From Cytophagales bacterium (GTDB lineage: Bacteria; Bacteroidota; Bacteroidia; Cytophagales; Cyclobacteriaceae), in the NCBI GenBank assembly GCA_003454975.1, contig DMST01000098.1, positions 9,006 through 15,392 on the forward strand: 6,387 bases of DNA, given 5' to 3'. Position 1 is the stretch's first letter, and each line of letters opens with the position of its first letter. Under the pieces are notes generated by a model. The model was not told the origin of the DNA, made no database searches, and worked only from the letters and a program-made list of their open reading frames with translations. Shown here piece after piece: positions 1 through 6,387 of the stretch. The translations under genes and the position numbers were made by a program.

Positions 1-927
1 GGCGGTGTTTCCGTGCAGGTCAATGGCTTCACTCCGCGCCAGGGCAAGCTCGGCCGTAGCAATAGCCCGTTCGGTGTTATCCTGTAGAAGATAGACTTTG
101 CTAAGACCGCGGTACAGGTAGGCCAGCATAAAATCACTTTCTATCTCTTCTGCGTGTACGATTCCCCGCTCAAAAGCCCCGATGGCTTCATCGTACGCTT
201 CCAGCTCCGTGAGGTTGAGGCCCAGTGCAATATGAATGGTGGTAGGCAATCCCGCCTGAAAACCATCTTCCCGATAGCGCACCTCGGCTCTTTCATAATA
301 CTCTCTGGCCTTTTCAGGTTCGCCGTTTTCTACATAAGCAGTGGCTACATTGTGCAAAATACCGGCAAAAAAATCGATGGAATCGGCAATGGGTTCACCC
401 AGCTTTAAGGCCTTAAGGGCATAATGGAAGGAGGAATCATGTTCGTGAGAGGCAATGTAAACCCCAGTGAGGGATAGGTAGGACCGTACCAGCAGCGCCT
501 GACTTTCCACGCGGTGGGCACATTGCGTAATGTAGTTGGAGTACCATACGGCGGAATCTATGTTGTGCAGCCAACGGTAACAGGAAGAAAGTAAGGTGGC
601 CAGGTTGCCTGCTTTTTCGTATTCCTTCTCCTGCTCCAGATAGGCTATTCCTTTCCTCCCTAAGGCAATGGCTTGCTGATATTGGGCTTCACAATGCCGG
701 TTGTTAGCCCGCAAGGCCAGTACTTCGCCCCAAACCCCATACTGCTGGTGCCGTTCCGCTTCGGCTTCCAGAATATCTAACAGTGAATCGGACTGGGCTA
801 CTTGACGACAATCCAGTTCACGGGCGGTGCTCAACAAAACCTCCACCGGGATGGGTTCTTGAGACCAAGCGGGTAAACTAATGCAGAGTATGGCCCATCC
901 CAAAAGGGCTTTCACCTGTATTCTCAT
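1..927 (-). CDS. Exported TPR-repeat protein, N-terminal 309 residues (3' end beyond window)
   Basis: The reading frame is open from an ATG at 927 down to position 1, so the C-terminus is missing. Residues 1-23 form a Sec-type signal peptide: basic residues at R2 and K6, a hydrophobic stretch (ALLGWAILCISLPA), then probable cleavage after AWSQ or nearby. The remainder is alpha-helical with tetratricopeptide-like helix pairs. The clearest is residues 187-221, with the spacing of small and aromatic residues expected of a TPR (ILHNVATAYVENG, then PEKAREYYERA). Another is around 235-260 (EAYDEAIGAFERG), and a further one probably starts near 270. TPR domains bind proteins or peptides. In Bacteroidota, secreted TPR proteins of this kind are often the sensor half of proteins ending in a transmembrane helix plus a histidine kinase or a LuxR-type DNA-binding domain. 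The missing C-terminus would decide this, so no specific function is assigned. Base composition resembles the right-hand gene rather than the AT-rich middle. Confidence 0.85.
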   Translation of the reverse strand, partial: MRIQVKALLGWAILCISLPAWSQEPIPVEVLLSTARELDCRQVAQSDSLLDILEAEAERHQQYGVWGEVLALRANNRHCEAQYQQAIALGRKGIAYLEQEKEYEKAGNLATLLSSCYRWLHNIDSAVWYSNYITQCAHRVESQALLVRSYLSLTGVYIASHEHDSSFHYALKALKLGEPIADSIDFFAGILHNVATAYVENGEPEKAREYYERAEVRYREDGFQAGLPTTIHIALGLNLTELEAYDEAIGAFERGIVHAEEIESDFMLAYLYRGLSKVYLLQDNTERAIATAELALARSEAIDLHGNTA

Positions 928-958
928 ATCCAAAAGGAGCTTTGATTGACCTTGCTTG

Positions 959-966
959 CAAAAGTA
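959..966 (-). promoter_or_regulatory. Promoter -7 element of the TPR gene (Bacteroidota type)
   Basis: On the minus strand this reads TACTTTTG, an exact match to the Bacteroidota sigma-A -7 consensus TAnnTTTG. It lies 31 bases upstream of the ATG at 927. There is no perfect -33 TTG; the nearest candidate is GTG 19 bases further upstream. No clear Shine-Dalgarno sequence precedes the ATG, which is usual in this phylum. Confidence 0.5.
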
Positions 967-1040
967 AACGGTCCGGGCAGGCATGCACGGGCTGGGACTT
1001 AGATTTTATTCTGGGGTGAGGATAACTGGAAGAGCGCGCC

Positions 1041-1142
1041 ATTTCCTGTAGGCTGGGTAGGTTGTTAGGTAATTTAGCAATGGCCGTAAGCGATGGAGCC
1101 CACCTGACTGTAGATGCACGGCACGGTGGATTCATCTAGGCT
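1041..1142 (-). pseudogene. Remnant of a BNR/VPS10-like protein C-terminal region
   Basis: Read on the minus strand from 1142, this translates to SLDESTVPCIYSQVGSIAYG followed by HC, stop, IT, stop, QPTQPTGN. It aligns without gaps to the product of the intact BNR gene (3955-4056), where the matching stretch begins SLDESTVPSIYNHASSVAYG and continues HWQTTQQPT. By my count 20 of 34 positions are identical, and the DNA is also recognisably similar (for example CGGTGGATTCATC, plus strand, in both). Two in-frame stops (1074-1076 and 1065-1067) replace Gln codons, so the piece cannot be functional in this frame. Similarity fades upstream of the first Ser and downstream of the final Asn. The intact counterpart needs about 130 more bases to its stop, which here would overlap the start of the TPR gene. 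This is the decayed end of a paralogue, not an exact recent duplication. Confidence 0.75.
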
Positions 1143-1159
1143 CCTCAAAAGGCTAATGA

Positions 1160-1185
1160 AACTATACAGTTAAAAATTTATAGTT
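1160..1185 (+). repeat. Inverted repeat upstream of the subtilase gene, possible operator
   Basis: AACTATA (1160-1166) and TATAGTT (1179-1185) are perfect inverted 7-base arms separated by 12 bases, ending 26 bases before the subtilase ATG. The stretch 1160-1205 is very AT-rich and must hold the subtilase promoter. The best -7-like word is TATATTCA (1185-1192), a weak match to TAnnTTTG. A repressor site is possible, but short AT-rich palindromes also arise by chance. Confidence 0.25.
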
Positions 1186-1211
1186 ATATTCATCTAAACA
1201 AAAATTAGTGT

Positions 1212-2720
1212 ATGACACGGCCAATTAATGAGCAAATCGACCGAATTTTAGACACGGTTACGGATAAAAAACCGGAGATAATTATTAAACTAAAGCAGGA
1301 CCGTACAGAATTAAAACGATATTTAAATATCTCCTCTGAGGTAATTACCAACCGAAGCGCCAATGTAAAGGCCCGCAATCTCACTCCTCCCCCTTCCAAA
1401 AATGTACCACGAGATCCTGCTGCAGACGCTAAATCCCTCAACAGCCTATCTAAAAACAAACGAACAGTCAGTCGAGTATTAAGAGCCTCATATTATTACA
1501 AATTCCGTGAGGTACAGGCACTTAAAACACAGGCACTAGAAGATTTTGAACCTCTTATAAAATCCTCAGTGGCACAAAAGGCAGGGGGTAATATCAAAAC
1601 CTTCTGGAGTTCAAAAAGTGTGCTAATGCGAATAAATCAAACTGATTTACACCAACTTAGGAACTCTGACCTCAACATCTCAGGTGTATATGTAAACCAA
1701 CGGTTAAAATTACCCCCCGTTACCAAAACGGAAGATATGCCTGCTATTGTTGAAGATAATAAGGCTTATACATGGGGGGTGGCAAAATCCGGTGCATTAG
1801 CTACCTGGGGGGCCTTTGGAGCCCGAGGTCAAGGCGTTAAGGTAGCAGTGCTTGATACAGGAATAGACCCAAACCATCCTGATCTAATAGGTAAGGTGGC
1901 AGGCTTCGCTGAATTTGATAAGAAGGGCAGAATAGTGGTTGAAGGAGTAAATGCTGCTTATGATGATGGAGAACACGGCACTCATTGCTCAGGAACCATT
2001 GCGGGCGGCAATGCTAGCGGACGTTGGATCGGAATGGCACCCGATAGTCAAATCCTCTCTGGGTTAGTTCTTAAGGGTGGCGTTGGGTACGATGCCCAGA
2101 TATTGGCCGGAATGGAATGGGCAATTGAGAATGGTGCTGATATCATCAGTATGTCATTGGGAGCACTCCAACTAGATCCATTTGTTTATGATATCTATAC
2201 TGAACAAATACTCACGGCCCGACAACTAGGTATACCTGTAGTAGTTGCCGTAGGTAACGAAGGTCATCAGACCAGCGGCACACCTGGAAATAACTATTTT
2301 GCTCTTACAGTGGGCGCAACTGATTCTCGTGACATCATCGCAGGATTTAGTGGTGGCCGCACTCAGCTAGTACAATCCTCCGAGTTCATTGCCAATGAAT
2401 ACCTACCTTTCATTTATTCCAAACCAGAAGTATCCGCCCCAGGAGTAGACATTTATTCTGCAATCCCAAAAGGAAAATGGGAAGCTTGGAGCGGTACCTC
2501 AATGGCAACCCCTCATGTAGCAGGTGCTATGGCACTGTTGCTTAGTAAGGGAGGACAACTAAGAGAGCTTGTAGGACTGCAGCGGACGGAGGTTTTACAA
2601 TCACTCATACAAGGAACAGTTAAAGATTTAGGAGAAGTAGGGCAAGATCATCGGTATGGTATTGGCCGTCTTGATGCTCTCCGTGCGATGGGTTTTGCCC
2701 AAGACCTCGGTTATTGGTAA
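1212..2720 (+). CDS. Subtilisin-like serine protease (S8) with I9-like prodomain, probably cytoplasmic
   Basis: This 502-residue protein is an intact subtilase. The catalytic Asp is D215 (VAVLDTGIDPNHPDL), the His is H255 (HGTHCSGT, proteinase K-like), the oxyanion-hole Asn is N349 (AVGNEG) and the nucleophile is S430 (SGTSMATPHVAG). The peptidase domain covers about 190-495. The first 170 residues look like an inhibitor I9-type prodomain split by an insertion: a first strand at 21-29 (PEIIIKLKQ), a polar Pro-rich linker at about 48-75, then helix-strand-strand-helix-strand from 108 to 166. Residues 1-20 are polar (MTRPINEQIDRILDTVTDKK) with no signal peptide or membrane helix, so the enzyme probably acts in the cytoplasm unless exported by another route. 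TAG at 1206-1208, in frame, fixes ATG 1212 as the first available start. The gene is AT-richer than its flanks and divergent from the TPR gene. The downstream small gene, 137 bases away on the same strand, encodes a protein resembling this prodomain. The natural substrate is unknown. Confidence 0.93.
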   Translation: MTRPINEQIDRILDTVTDKKPEIIIKLKQDRTELKRYLNISSEVITNRSANVKARNLTPPPSKNVPRDPAADAKSLNSLSKNKRTVSRVLRASYYYKFREVQALKTQALEDFEPLIKSSVAQKAGGNIKTFWSSKSVLMRINQTDLHQLRNSDLNISGVYVNQRLKLPPVTKTEDMPAIVEDNKAYTWGVAKSGALATWGAFGARGQGVKVAVLDTGIDPNHPDLIGKVAGFAEFDKKGRIVVEGVNAAYDDGEHGTHCSGTIAGGNASGRWIGMAPDSQILSGLVLKGGVGYDAQILAGMEWAIENGADIISMSLGALQLDPFVYDIYTEQILTARQLGIPVVVAVGNEGHQTSGTPGNNYFALTVGATDSRDIIAGFSGGRTQLVQSSEFIANEYLPFIYSKPEVSAPGVDIYSAIPKGKWEAWSGTSMATPHVAGAMALLLSKGGQLRELVGLQRTEVLQSLIQGTVKDLGEVGQDHRYGIGRLDALRAMGFAQDLGYW

Positions 2721-2753
2721 CTTATATTCCCGTTTTCCTGTAAAAAATGAATC

Positions 2754-2776
2754 CTTGTTCACACAAGTGCTTTTTA
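2754..2776 (+). terminator. Weak intrinsic terminator after the subtilase gene
   Basis: CTTGT (2754-2758) and ACAAG (2763-2767) form a 5-bp stem with a 4-base loop, followed shortly by TTTTT (2771-2775) and more T-rich sequence. The stem is short and lies 34 bases after the stop, so termination is likely to be partial and some transcription may continue into the small gene. Confidence 0.35.
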
Positions 2777-2782
2777 TTATTG
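2755..2782 (+). promoter_or_regulatory. Possible independent promoter for the small prodomain-like gene
   Basis: TTG (2755-2757), a 17-base spacer, and TATTATTG (2775-2782, one mismatch to TAnnTTTG) fit the Bacteroidota -33/-7 layout. A second -7-like word, TATCATTG (2827-2834), is closer to the ATG at 2858 but lacks a placed -33. A perfect palindrome with 6-base arms (TTACTT-T-AAGTAA, 2800-2812) lies between them and might be an operator. A separate promoter would let the small protein be made without the protease. The region is so AT-rich that chance matches are easy. Confidence 0.3.
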
Positions 2783-2857
2783 TTTTCCATAAAAATCACT
2801 TACTTTAAGTAAACTTATTACGTTTATATCATTGTACACTTGATCAACTTGGGCCTT

Positions 2858-3205
2858 ATGAAGAAGATTGAAGATGCCGAACTTTTGGAGTTCATGGAAT
2901 TAGGCACCGAAGATAAAGCCATTACAATCATTGCAAAGGTGAATGTAGGCCAGCGGCAAAAGGCAAAAATGATTACCGATCCTATTTTGGGAAGGCCCCA
3001 TTTGTCTGCACCAGGCCCTTACGATGCTAAACAAAACATGGGCGCTTTTGATAGGCTACTGAAACAGCTTAAGGTGAAAGATTTTAAGCGGTTGGATACA
3101 GGCTATGCCTTCGTTGTCGATGTTAACCCCAAACAATTAATAGAGATTTCTGCTTCAAATCTTACCCAAAGCATTTCTCCCAATCAGCACCACTTCATCA
3201 ATTGA
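2858..3205 (+). CDS. Small prodomain-like protein (putative I9-type subtilase inhibitor or chaperone)
   Basis: The 115-residue start at ATG 2858 is preferred over a TTG at 2840, which would add six residues. There is no signal peptide, membrane helix or Cys. The protein resembles the I9-like prodomain of the upstream subtilase: about 20 leading residues, a beta strand (AITIIAKVNV, 21-30; compare PEIIIKLKQ), a Gly/Pro-rich loop, then a helix (FDRLLKQL, 64-71; compare FEPLIKSS), strands (GYAFVVDVN, 82-90; compare KSVLMRIN), a helix (PKQLIEIS) and a last strand with NLTQSISPNQ (compare LNISGVYVNQ). I9-fold domains fold their cognate subtilase and block its active site, and stand-alone members act as inhibitors, for example the fungal inhibitor POIA1. 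Its position directly downstream of an S8 protease on the same strand supports a role as that enzyme's inhibitor or folding helper. The gene is very likely real; the inhibitor role is inferred from sequence resemblance and neighbourhood. Confidence 0.75.
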   Translation: MKKIEDAELLEFMELGTEDKAITIIAKVNVGQRQKAKMITDPILGRPHLSAPGPYDAKQNMGAFDRLLKQLKVKDFKRLDTGYAFVVDVNPKQLIEISASNLTQSISPNQHHFIN

Positions 3206-3749
3206 TCATATTGATTACCGATGGAGTACCCAATTATGACTGAGATGTAGAAGTGTAAGTATTAATGGGATCATACCGAAAACCTGGGGGCTAAACTGAA
3301 ATTCACGAGATCATTGTTGTTATCAAGTACACCGACCGAATGTTGAATGCTAAATTTTGAATTGTAAATTGTTGACTTTCAAGCAATTAAAAATTCAACA
3401 CTCAAAATTCAACATTATGAGGAACTCCCTCGCTTGCTTAGAGGATAGTATTCTTTCCACATCCTCCCCAGATTTCTTGCTTGGTCCTATTAATGCCAAT
3501 TATACATATTGGAGTCATTCCCCTTATAGAGGCTAATACTTATTTTTATCGTGAGAAATCTATCAGGTTTCCTTGGAAAGGGGGCAGGAATTAGAACCAC
3601 AAATGATTGAAAATCGCCCTCTGAGAAATAATGGCTATATGCACACATGAATGTCTATAGAGCTTCTCATTTCTGGATAGAATCCAATAGAGTTAAATTC
3701 CATAAATATTCATTAGAACGGATCAGAAATTGTAATACCCTGAGGTTTA
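3206..3749. other. Intergenic stretch of about 550 bases without a convincing gene
   Basis: No reading frame here is long enough, or has recognisable enough protein character, to call. Short open stretches exist on both strands, for example plus strand from ATG 3493 to TAG at about 3591 and a minus-strand piece around 3270-3335, but neither resembles a known family. The stretch is AT-rich like the subtilase module. Its one structured element is the hairpin repeat at 3339-3416. It may be the debris of lost accessory genes. Confidence 0.5.
3339..3416. repeat. Long imperfect AT-rich hairpin repeat
   Basis: Three nested pairs of complementary arms share one centre. The outer pair is AATGTTGAAT (3339-3348) with ATTCAACATT (3407-3416). 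The middle pair is TTGAATT (3357-3363) with AATTCAA (3392-3398). The inner pair is AATTGTTGA (3367-3375) with TCAA-G-CAATT (3379-3388), around a CTT loop with one bulged G. The words TTGAAT and ATTCAA recur throughout. Such tracts of alternating TTGAAT/TTTTGAAT words are, to my recollection, common between genes in Bacteroidota genomes. It could be a REP- or MITE-like dispersed repeat or a transcript-end hairpin for the small gene; one copy alone does not tell. Confidence 0.65.
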
Positions 3750-3815
3750 AAAAATGAAATTAAACCCTGCACCAAGCCCTAACCTAATGAGCGAATGGAT
3801 GCAGGGTTCATTTTT
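3750..3815. terminator. Bidirectional terminator between the converging genes
   Basis: CCCTGCA (3765-3771) pairs with TGCAGGG (3800-3806), and AAAAATGAA (3750-3758) pairs with TTCATTTTT (3807-3815). This gives 16 base pairs with a 6-base bulge and a 28-base loop. The hairpin is followed by a run of T on either strand, and lies immediately after the stop codon of the BNR gene (3823-3825). It most likely ends the BNR transcript on the minus strand and can stop rightward transcription as well. Confidence 0.7.
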
Positions 3816-3822
3816 GGTAATA

Positions 3823-6387
3823 CTAATTCCTGTTCCCGCGTGTAGGCGGCGCACCCAGTTCTTTCATATCTCCCTCAAACGTAGCTAGCTCTTCCAGAAA
3901 ATTTTCCAGCTTGGTTTGGAACCTGTCGAACTCATCAGTAGCCCAAGCCAGAGAATTCTTATAGGTCTCCGTGGGTTGCTGAGTAGTCTGCCAATGTCCG
4001 TAAGCTACCGAACTCGCATGGTTATAAATGCTCGGTACGGTGGATTCATCCAGGCTACCCCGAGCGGCATCACCATAAAGCGCATTTTGCAAGTCGGCCA
4101 AGCGAGTATTGAGGTGGCTCCATTCAGTAAAGTGGGCTTCTGTTACCCCAGGCGTTTGCTTGATGGCCGCTTGCAAAAAGCGTAGTCGCTCGCTCGCTTC
4201 ACCCATAGCCGTGCCTGCAAATCCCAAATCAACCAATAGGGACCAAGTCTCTTGCTGGAAGGCCGATACCGCCGCGTAATCCGTTTCTTCCAAGGCCGGG
4301 ATGGGTTTCACGGTAAAGGTCTGTGCCTCTCCTTGGGAAGTGAGTATACCGTTGTTCTCTATGAATAGTTCTACCGAATAGGTACCGGGCGCCACCAGTG
4401 GCCCTTCCGGGTCTCCAGCCCAAGGTGGCTGGAAATCGGGCTTTGTCAAGCGGATAGGATCGGGCGCAGGGTATCTCAAGTCCCAGGATACTCGGTGAAA
4501 GCCTGCCTGGTTCTTCCCGGTAAGCCAACGTACCGCATTGCCCTCGGCATCCTTGATCAGTAGCAGCACCTGTGGCTTGATTTGTCTTCGCTCCGAATTC
4601 AATACTATATAACCAGGGAATGGCGTATCGCCGCCTGCCTCACGTACCTCCTTCTCGCGGGCCTTCCGTCTATCTTGACTGTTGGTAGCCGCTTCCGCTA
4701 CATAGTAGCTGATGGTGGCGCCGAAATCAGGGTTGGCCGCGACATAAGCTGCTGATCCCTGGCCGGGCATACCCTTGGCTTGCATGGGGATGGAGGGCAC
4801 ATACCACCAGGCGTCCCGCACAGGGAAGAGGGTGTTGGCCCCATTGGCAGCAGCGTCGCTTATGCGGCGCAGAGGCGAGTAGTCATCTAGCACGTAAAAG
4901 CCACGGCCGAAGCTAGCTCCTACCAAGTCGTTGTCTCTAGCCTGAATGGCAATATCCCGGAACGGAATGGTGGGCACTCCTGCTTTCAGCTTCACCCAAT
5001 TGGTGCCCTTGTTGTACGAGAAGTAGATACCAAAATCGGTCCCGACAAAGAGCAGATCAGCATTCTCGTGGTCCTGCTTGATGGACCACACGATGGTGCC
5101 TGCGGGCAAATCTCCGGAAATAGACTGCCAGCGCTTACCCCGGTCCGTACTCATGTACACGTACGGTGCATAGTCGCCTAGCTTGTGTCCATCCACAACC
5201 ACGAACACCGTGTTTTCGTCTAGCGGTGAGGCTTCAATGTCGTTGATGAAAGCCCGCTCAGGAATATCCAAATTGCTCTTGCGCCAGTTCTTACCCGCAT
5301 CCTCCGTTACATGTACTAGCCCATCGTCGGAGCCGGTGTATAGCAGTCCCTCTACTAGCGGCGATTCCGTAATCGTGGTCAGTGTGGCGTACTTAGACAT
5401 CGCGCCGTTATCGTACAGATCGTCCGTACTCCATACCCGGTCCATCAGCTCCAGCTCGTAGCGGTTCGTATTCGTGGTCAGGTCGCCACTTACCACCTCC
5501 CAATCATTGCCCCGATTTTCGCTGCACCAAAGCCGCTGTGATCCATAGTAGATCCGCTCATTGTTGTGCGGGCTCACCAGCAAGGGGCTATCCCAGTTCC
5601 AGCGCTCCGGCACGTCCGAATCGGTGGGGTTAGGGCGAATGCCCATGGTCTCTCCCGTGGCTACATTCAGACGCACGAGGCTACCCTCCTGCCACATCAT
5701 GTAGGCCGTGTTGTTGTCCTTCCAGTCATACAACGAACCGTATCCGTCAGCCCCCAGCGGTACGTACCAGTCCTGGTTCCGTACGCCTTCGGTATTGGTG
5801 GTCCGCGAAGGGCCAATGAGCGTGCCCAAGTCTTGGGCACCGCCCACTATGTTGTAGAAAGGCTCTGAGTTGTCTAGTCCGAGCTTGTAGAACTGCGAAA
5901 TGGGCAAGTTCTGAAAGTGCCGCCAGGTATTACCCTCATCAAAGGTCTCGTACAAGCCGCCGTCCGTTCCGGCTATCAGGTGCATACCATCTTGAGGGTC
6001 AATCCACAGGGCGTGATTGTCACTATGCTTGGTACGGCCGCTGGTCAGGTAATCCATGGTGCTGCCTCCGTCGCGGGTTACGTGCAGAAACACGTCCATC
6101 TGGTATACCAAGTCTGGGTCTACCTGAGAAGCCTCTATTTCCTGATAATAGTGGGGGCCCGTACCGCCCGAGATATAGCTATTTTTCTTGGCCCAGCTTT
6201 CGCCCATGTCCATAGAACGATAGAATCCCTTTTCTGCGTCGCTGGCTTCTATGGTGGCATACACCCGGGAGGGGTCAGCTGCCGTTACCGCCAGGCCAAT
6301 CTTGCCCATATCGCCCCCGGGTAGACCGGTGCTCTTTTGGGTCCAGGTACTCCCGTTGTCTTCCGACTTATAAATGCCACTGTTGGG
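3823..6387 (-). CDS. BNR/Asp-box beta-propeller protein (sortilin/VPS10-like), C-terminal 854 residues
   Basis: The frame is open to the right edge, so the N-terminus, including any signal peptide, lies outside; the internal ATG at 6309 is not the start, because the 26 codons before it contain another repeat motif. Residues here count from the edge. Asp-box motifs (S/T-x-D-x-G-x-T/S-W) or close variants occur at 8-15 (SEDNGSTW), 58-65 (SMDMGESW), 104-111, 148-155 (TFDEGNTW), 289-296, 361-368 (TEDAGKNW), 413-420 (STDRGKRW) and 457-464 (SYNKGTNW). These mark the blade turns of beta-propellers such as sialidase and sortilin folds. Residues about 605-695 resemble a FlgD-like Ig fold (FHRVSWDLRYPAP, then APGTYSVELF). 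A helical tail covers about 698-841 and the protein ends GNRN, without an evident type IX secretion sorting domain. Database entries for such proteins often say glycosyl hydrolase, but no catalytic residues are evident, so binding or scaffolding at the cell surface is as likely. A decayed relative of its tail lies at 1041-1142. Confidence 0.92.
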   Translation of the reverse strand, partial: PNSGIYKSEDNGSTWTQKSTGLPGGDMGKIGLAVTAADPSRVYATIEASDAEKGFYRSMDMGESWAKKNSYISGGTGPHYYQEIEASQVDPDLVYQMDVFLHVTRDGGSTMDYLTSGRTKHSDNHALWIDPQDGMHLIAGTDGGLYETFDEGNTWRHFQNLPISQFYKLGLDNSEPFYNIVGGAQDLGTLIGPSRTTNTEGVRNQDWYVPLGADGYGSLYDWKDNNTAYMMWQEGSLVRLNVATGETMGIRPNPTDSDVPERWNWDSPLLVSPHNNERIYYGSQRLWCSENRGNDWEVVSGDLTTNTNRYELELMDRVWSTDDLYDNGAMSKYATLTTITESPLVEGLLYTGSDDGLVHVTEDAGKNWRKSNLDIPERAFINDIEASPLDENTVFVVVDGHKLGDYAPYVYMSTDRGKRWQSISGDLPAGTIVWSIKQDHENADLLFVGTDFGIYFSYNKGTNWVKLKAGVPTIPFRDIAIQARDNDLVGASFGRGFYVLDDYSPLRRISDAAANGANTLFPVRDAWWYVPSIPMQAKGMPGQGSAAYVAANPDFGATISYYVAEAATNSQDRRKAREKEVREAGGDTPFPGYIVLNSERRQIKPQVLLLIKDAEGNAVRWLTGKNQAGFHRVSWDLRYPAPDPIRLTKPDFQPPWAGDPEGPLVAPGTYSVELFIENNGILTSQGEAQTFTVKPIPALEETDYAAVSAFQQETWSLLVDLGFAGTAMGEASERLRFLQAAIKQTPGVTEAHFTEWSHLNTRLADLQNALYGDAARGSLDESTVPSIYNHASSVAYGHWQTTQQPTETYKNSLAWATDEFDRFQTKLENFLEELATFEGDMKELGAPPTRGNRN

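Noticed and set aside
878..1135. Minus-strand open frame of 85 codons overlapping the TPR gene start and the BNR remnant
   Set aside because: It reads the BNR remnant in a different frame from the one that shows homology, and reads through the TPR promoter and signal-peptide region out of frame; its composition is not protein-like.
3197..3206. Perfect palindrome ATCAATTGAT across the stop of the small gene
   Set aside because: Ten AT-rich bases overlapping codons and without a following T-run; likely chance.
3270..3335. Minus-strand open piece with a repeat-protein-like look (VGVLDNNNDLVNFSLAP)
   Set aside because: Only about 21 codons before a stop, and no relationship to any family could be recognised; not enough to call a pseudogene.
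3493..3593. Plus-strand mini-frame from ATG 3493 (starts MPIIHIGVIPLIEA)
   Set aside because: About 33 codons, no promoter or recognisable motif, and surrounded by stop-rich sequence; nothing separates it from chance.
5917..6324. Plus-strand open frame of 135 codons opposite the BNR gene, with similar ones at 3916, 5183 and 5566
   Set aside because: These are antisense shadows of a strongly coding minus-strand gene whose Asp-box motifs are clear in the other frame.

Overview
The window looks like part of a Bacteroidota chromosome. The BNR/Asp-box (sortilin/VPS10-like) secreted-type protein, the secreted TPR protein and a promoter matching the Bacteroidota -7 consensus (TAnnTTTG) all point that way. 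No rRNA, tRNA, CRISPR array or transposase was seen, and the species cannot be named from this sequence.

Layout from left to right. (1) Positions 1-927, minus strand: the first 309 residues of an exported TPR-repeat protein that runs off the left edge, with a good promoter match at 959-966. (2) Positions 1041-1142, minus strand: a short, stop-containing remnant of the C-terminal region of a BNR/VPS10-like protein, related to the large gene at the right end. (3) Positions 1212-2720, plus strand: an intact subtilase (family S8) with a complete Asp/His/Ser triad, an I9-like prodomain and no signal peptide. (4) Positions 2858-3205, plus strand: a small protein that resembles the prodomain of the adjacent subtilase and is probably a stand-alone propeptide-like inhibitor or chaperone. 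(5) Positions 3206-3822: about 600 bases without a convincing gene, holding a long AT-rich hairpin repeat and a likely bidirectional terminator. (6) Positions 3823-6387, minus strand: the last 854 residues of a large BNR/Asp-box beta-propeller protein that continues past the right edge.

The central part, about 1150-3800, is visibly richer in A+T than the flanking genes and its two genes run opposite to the flanking ones. It reads as an accessory insert: a cytoplasmic protease together with a cognate-looking inhibitor. This pair is the most interesting item in the window. A guarded-protease role (toxin-antitoxin-like, or defence) is possible, but that is inference; the sequence directly shows only an intact protease and a prodomain-like neighbour.
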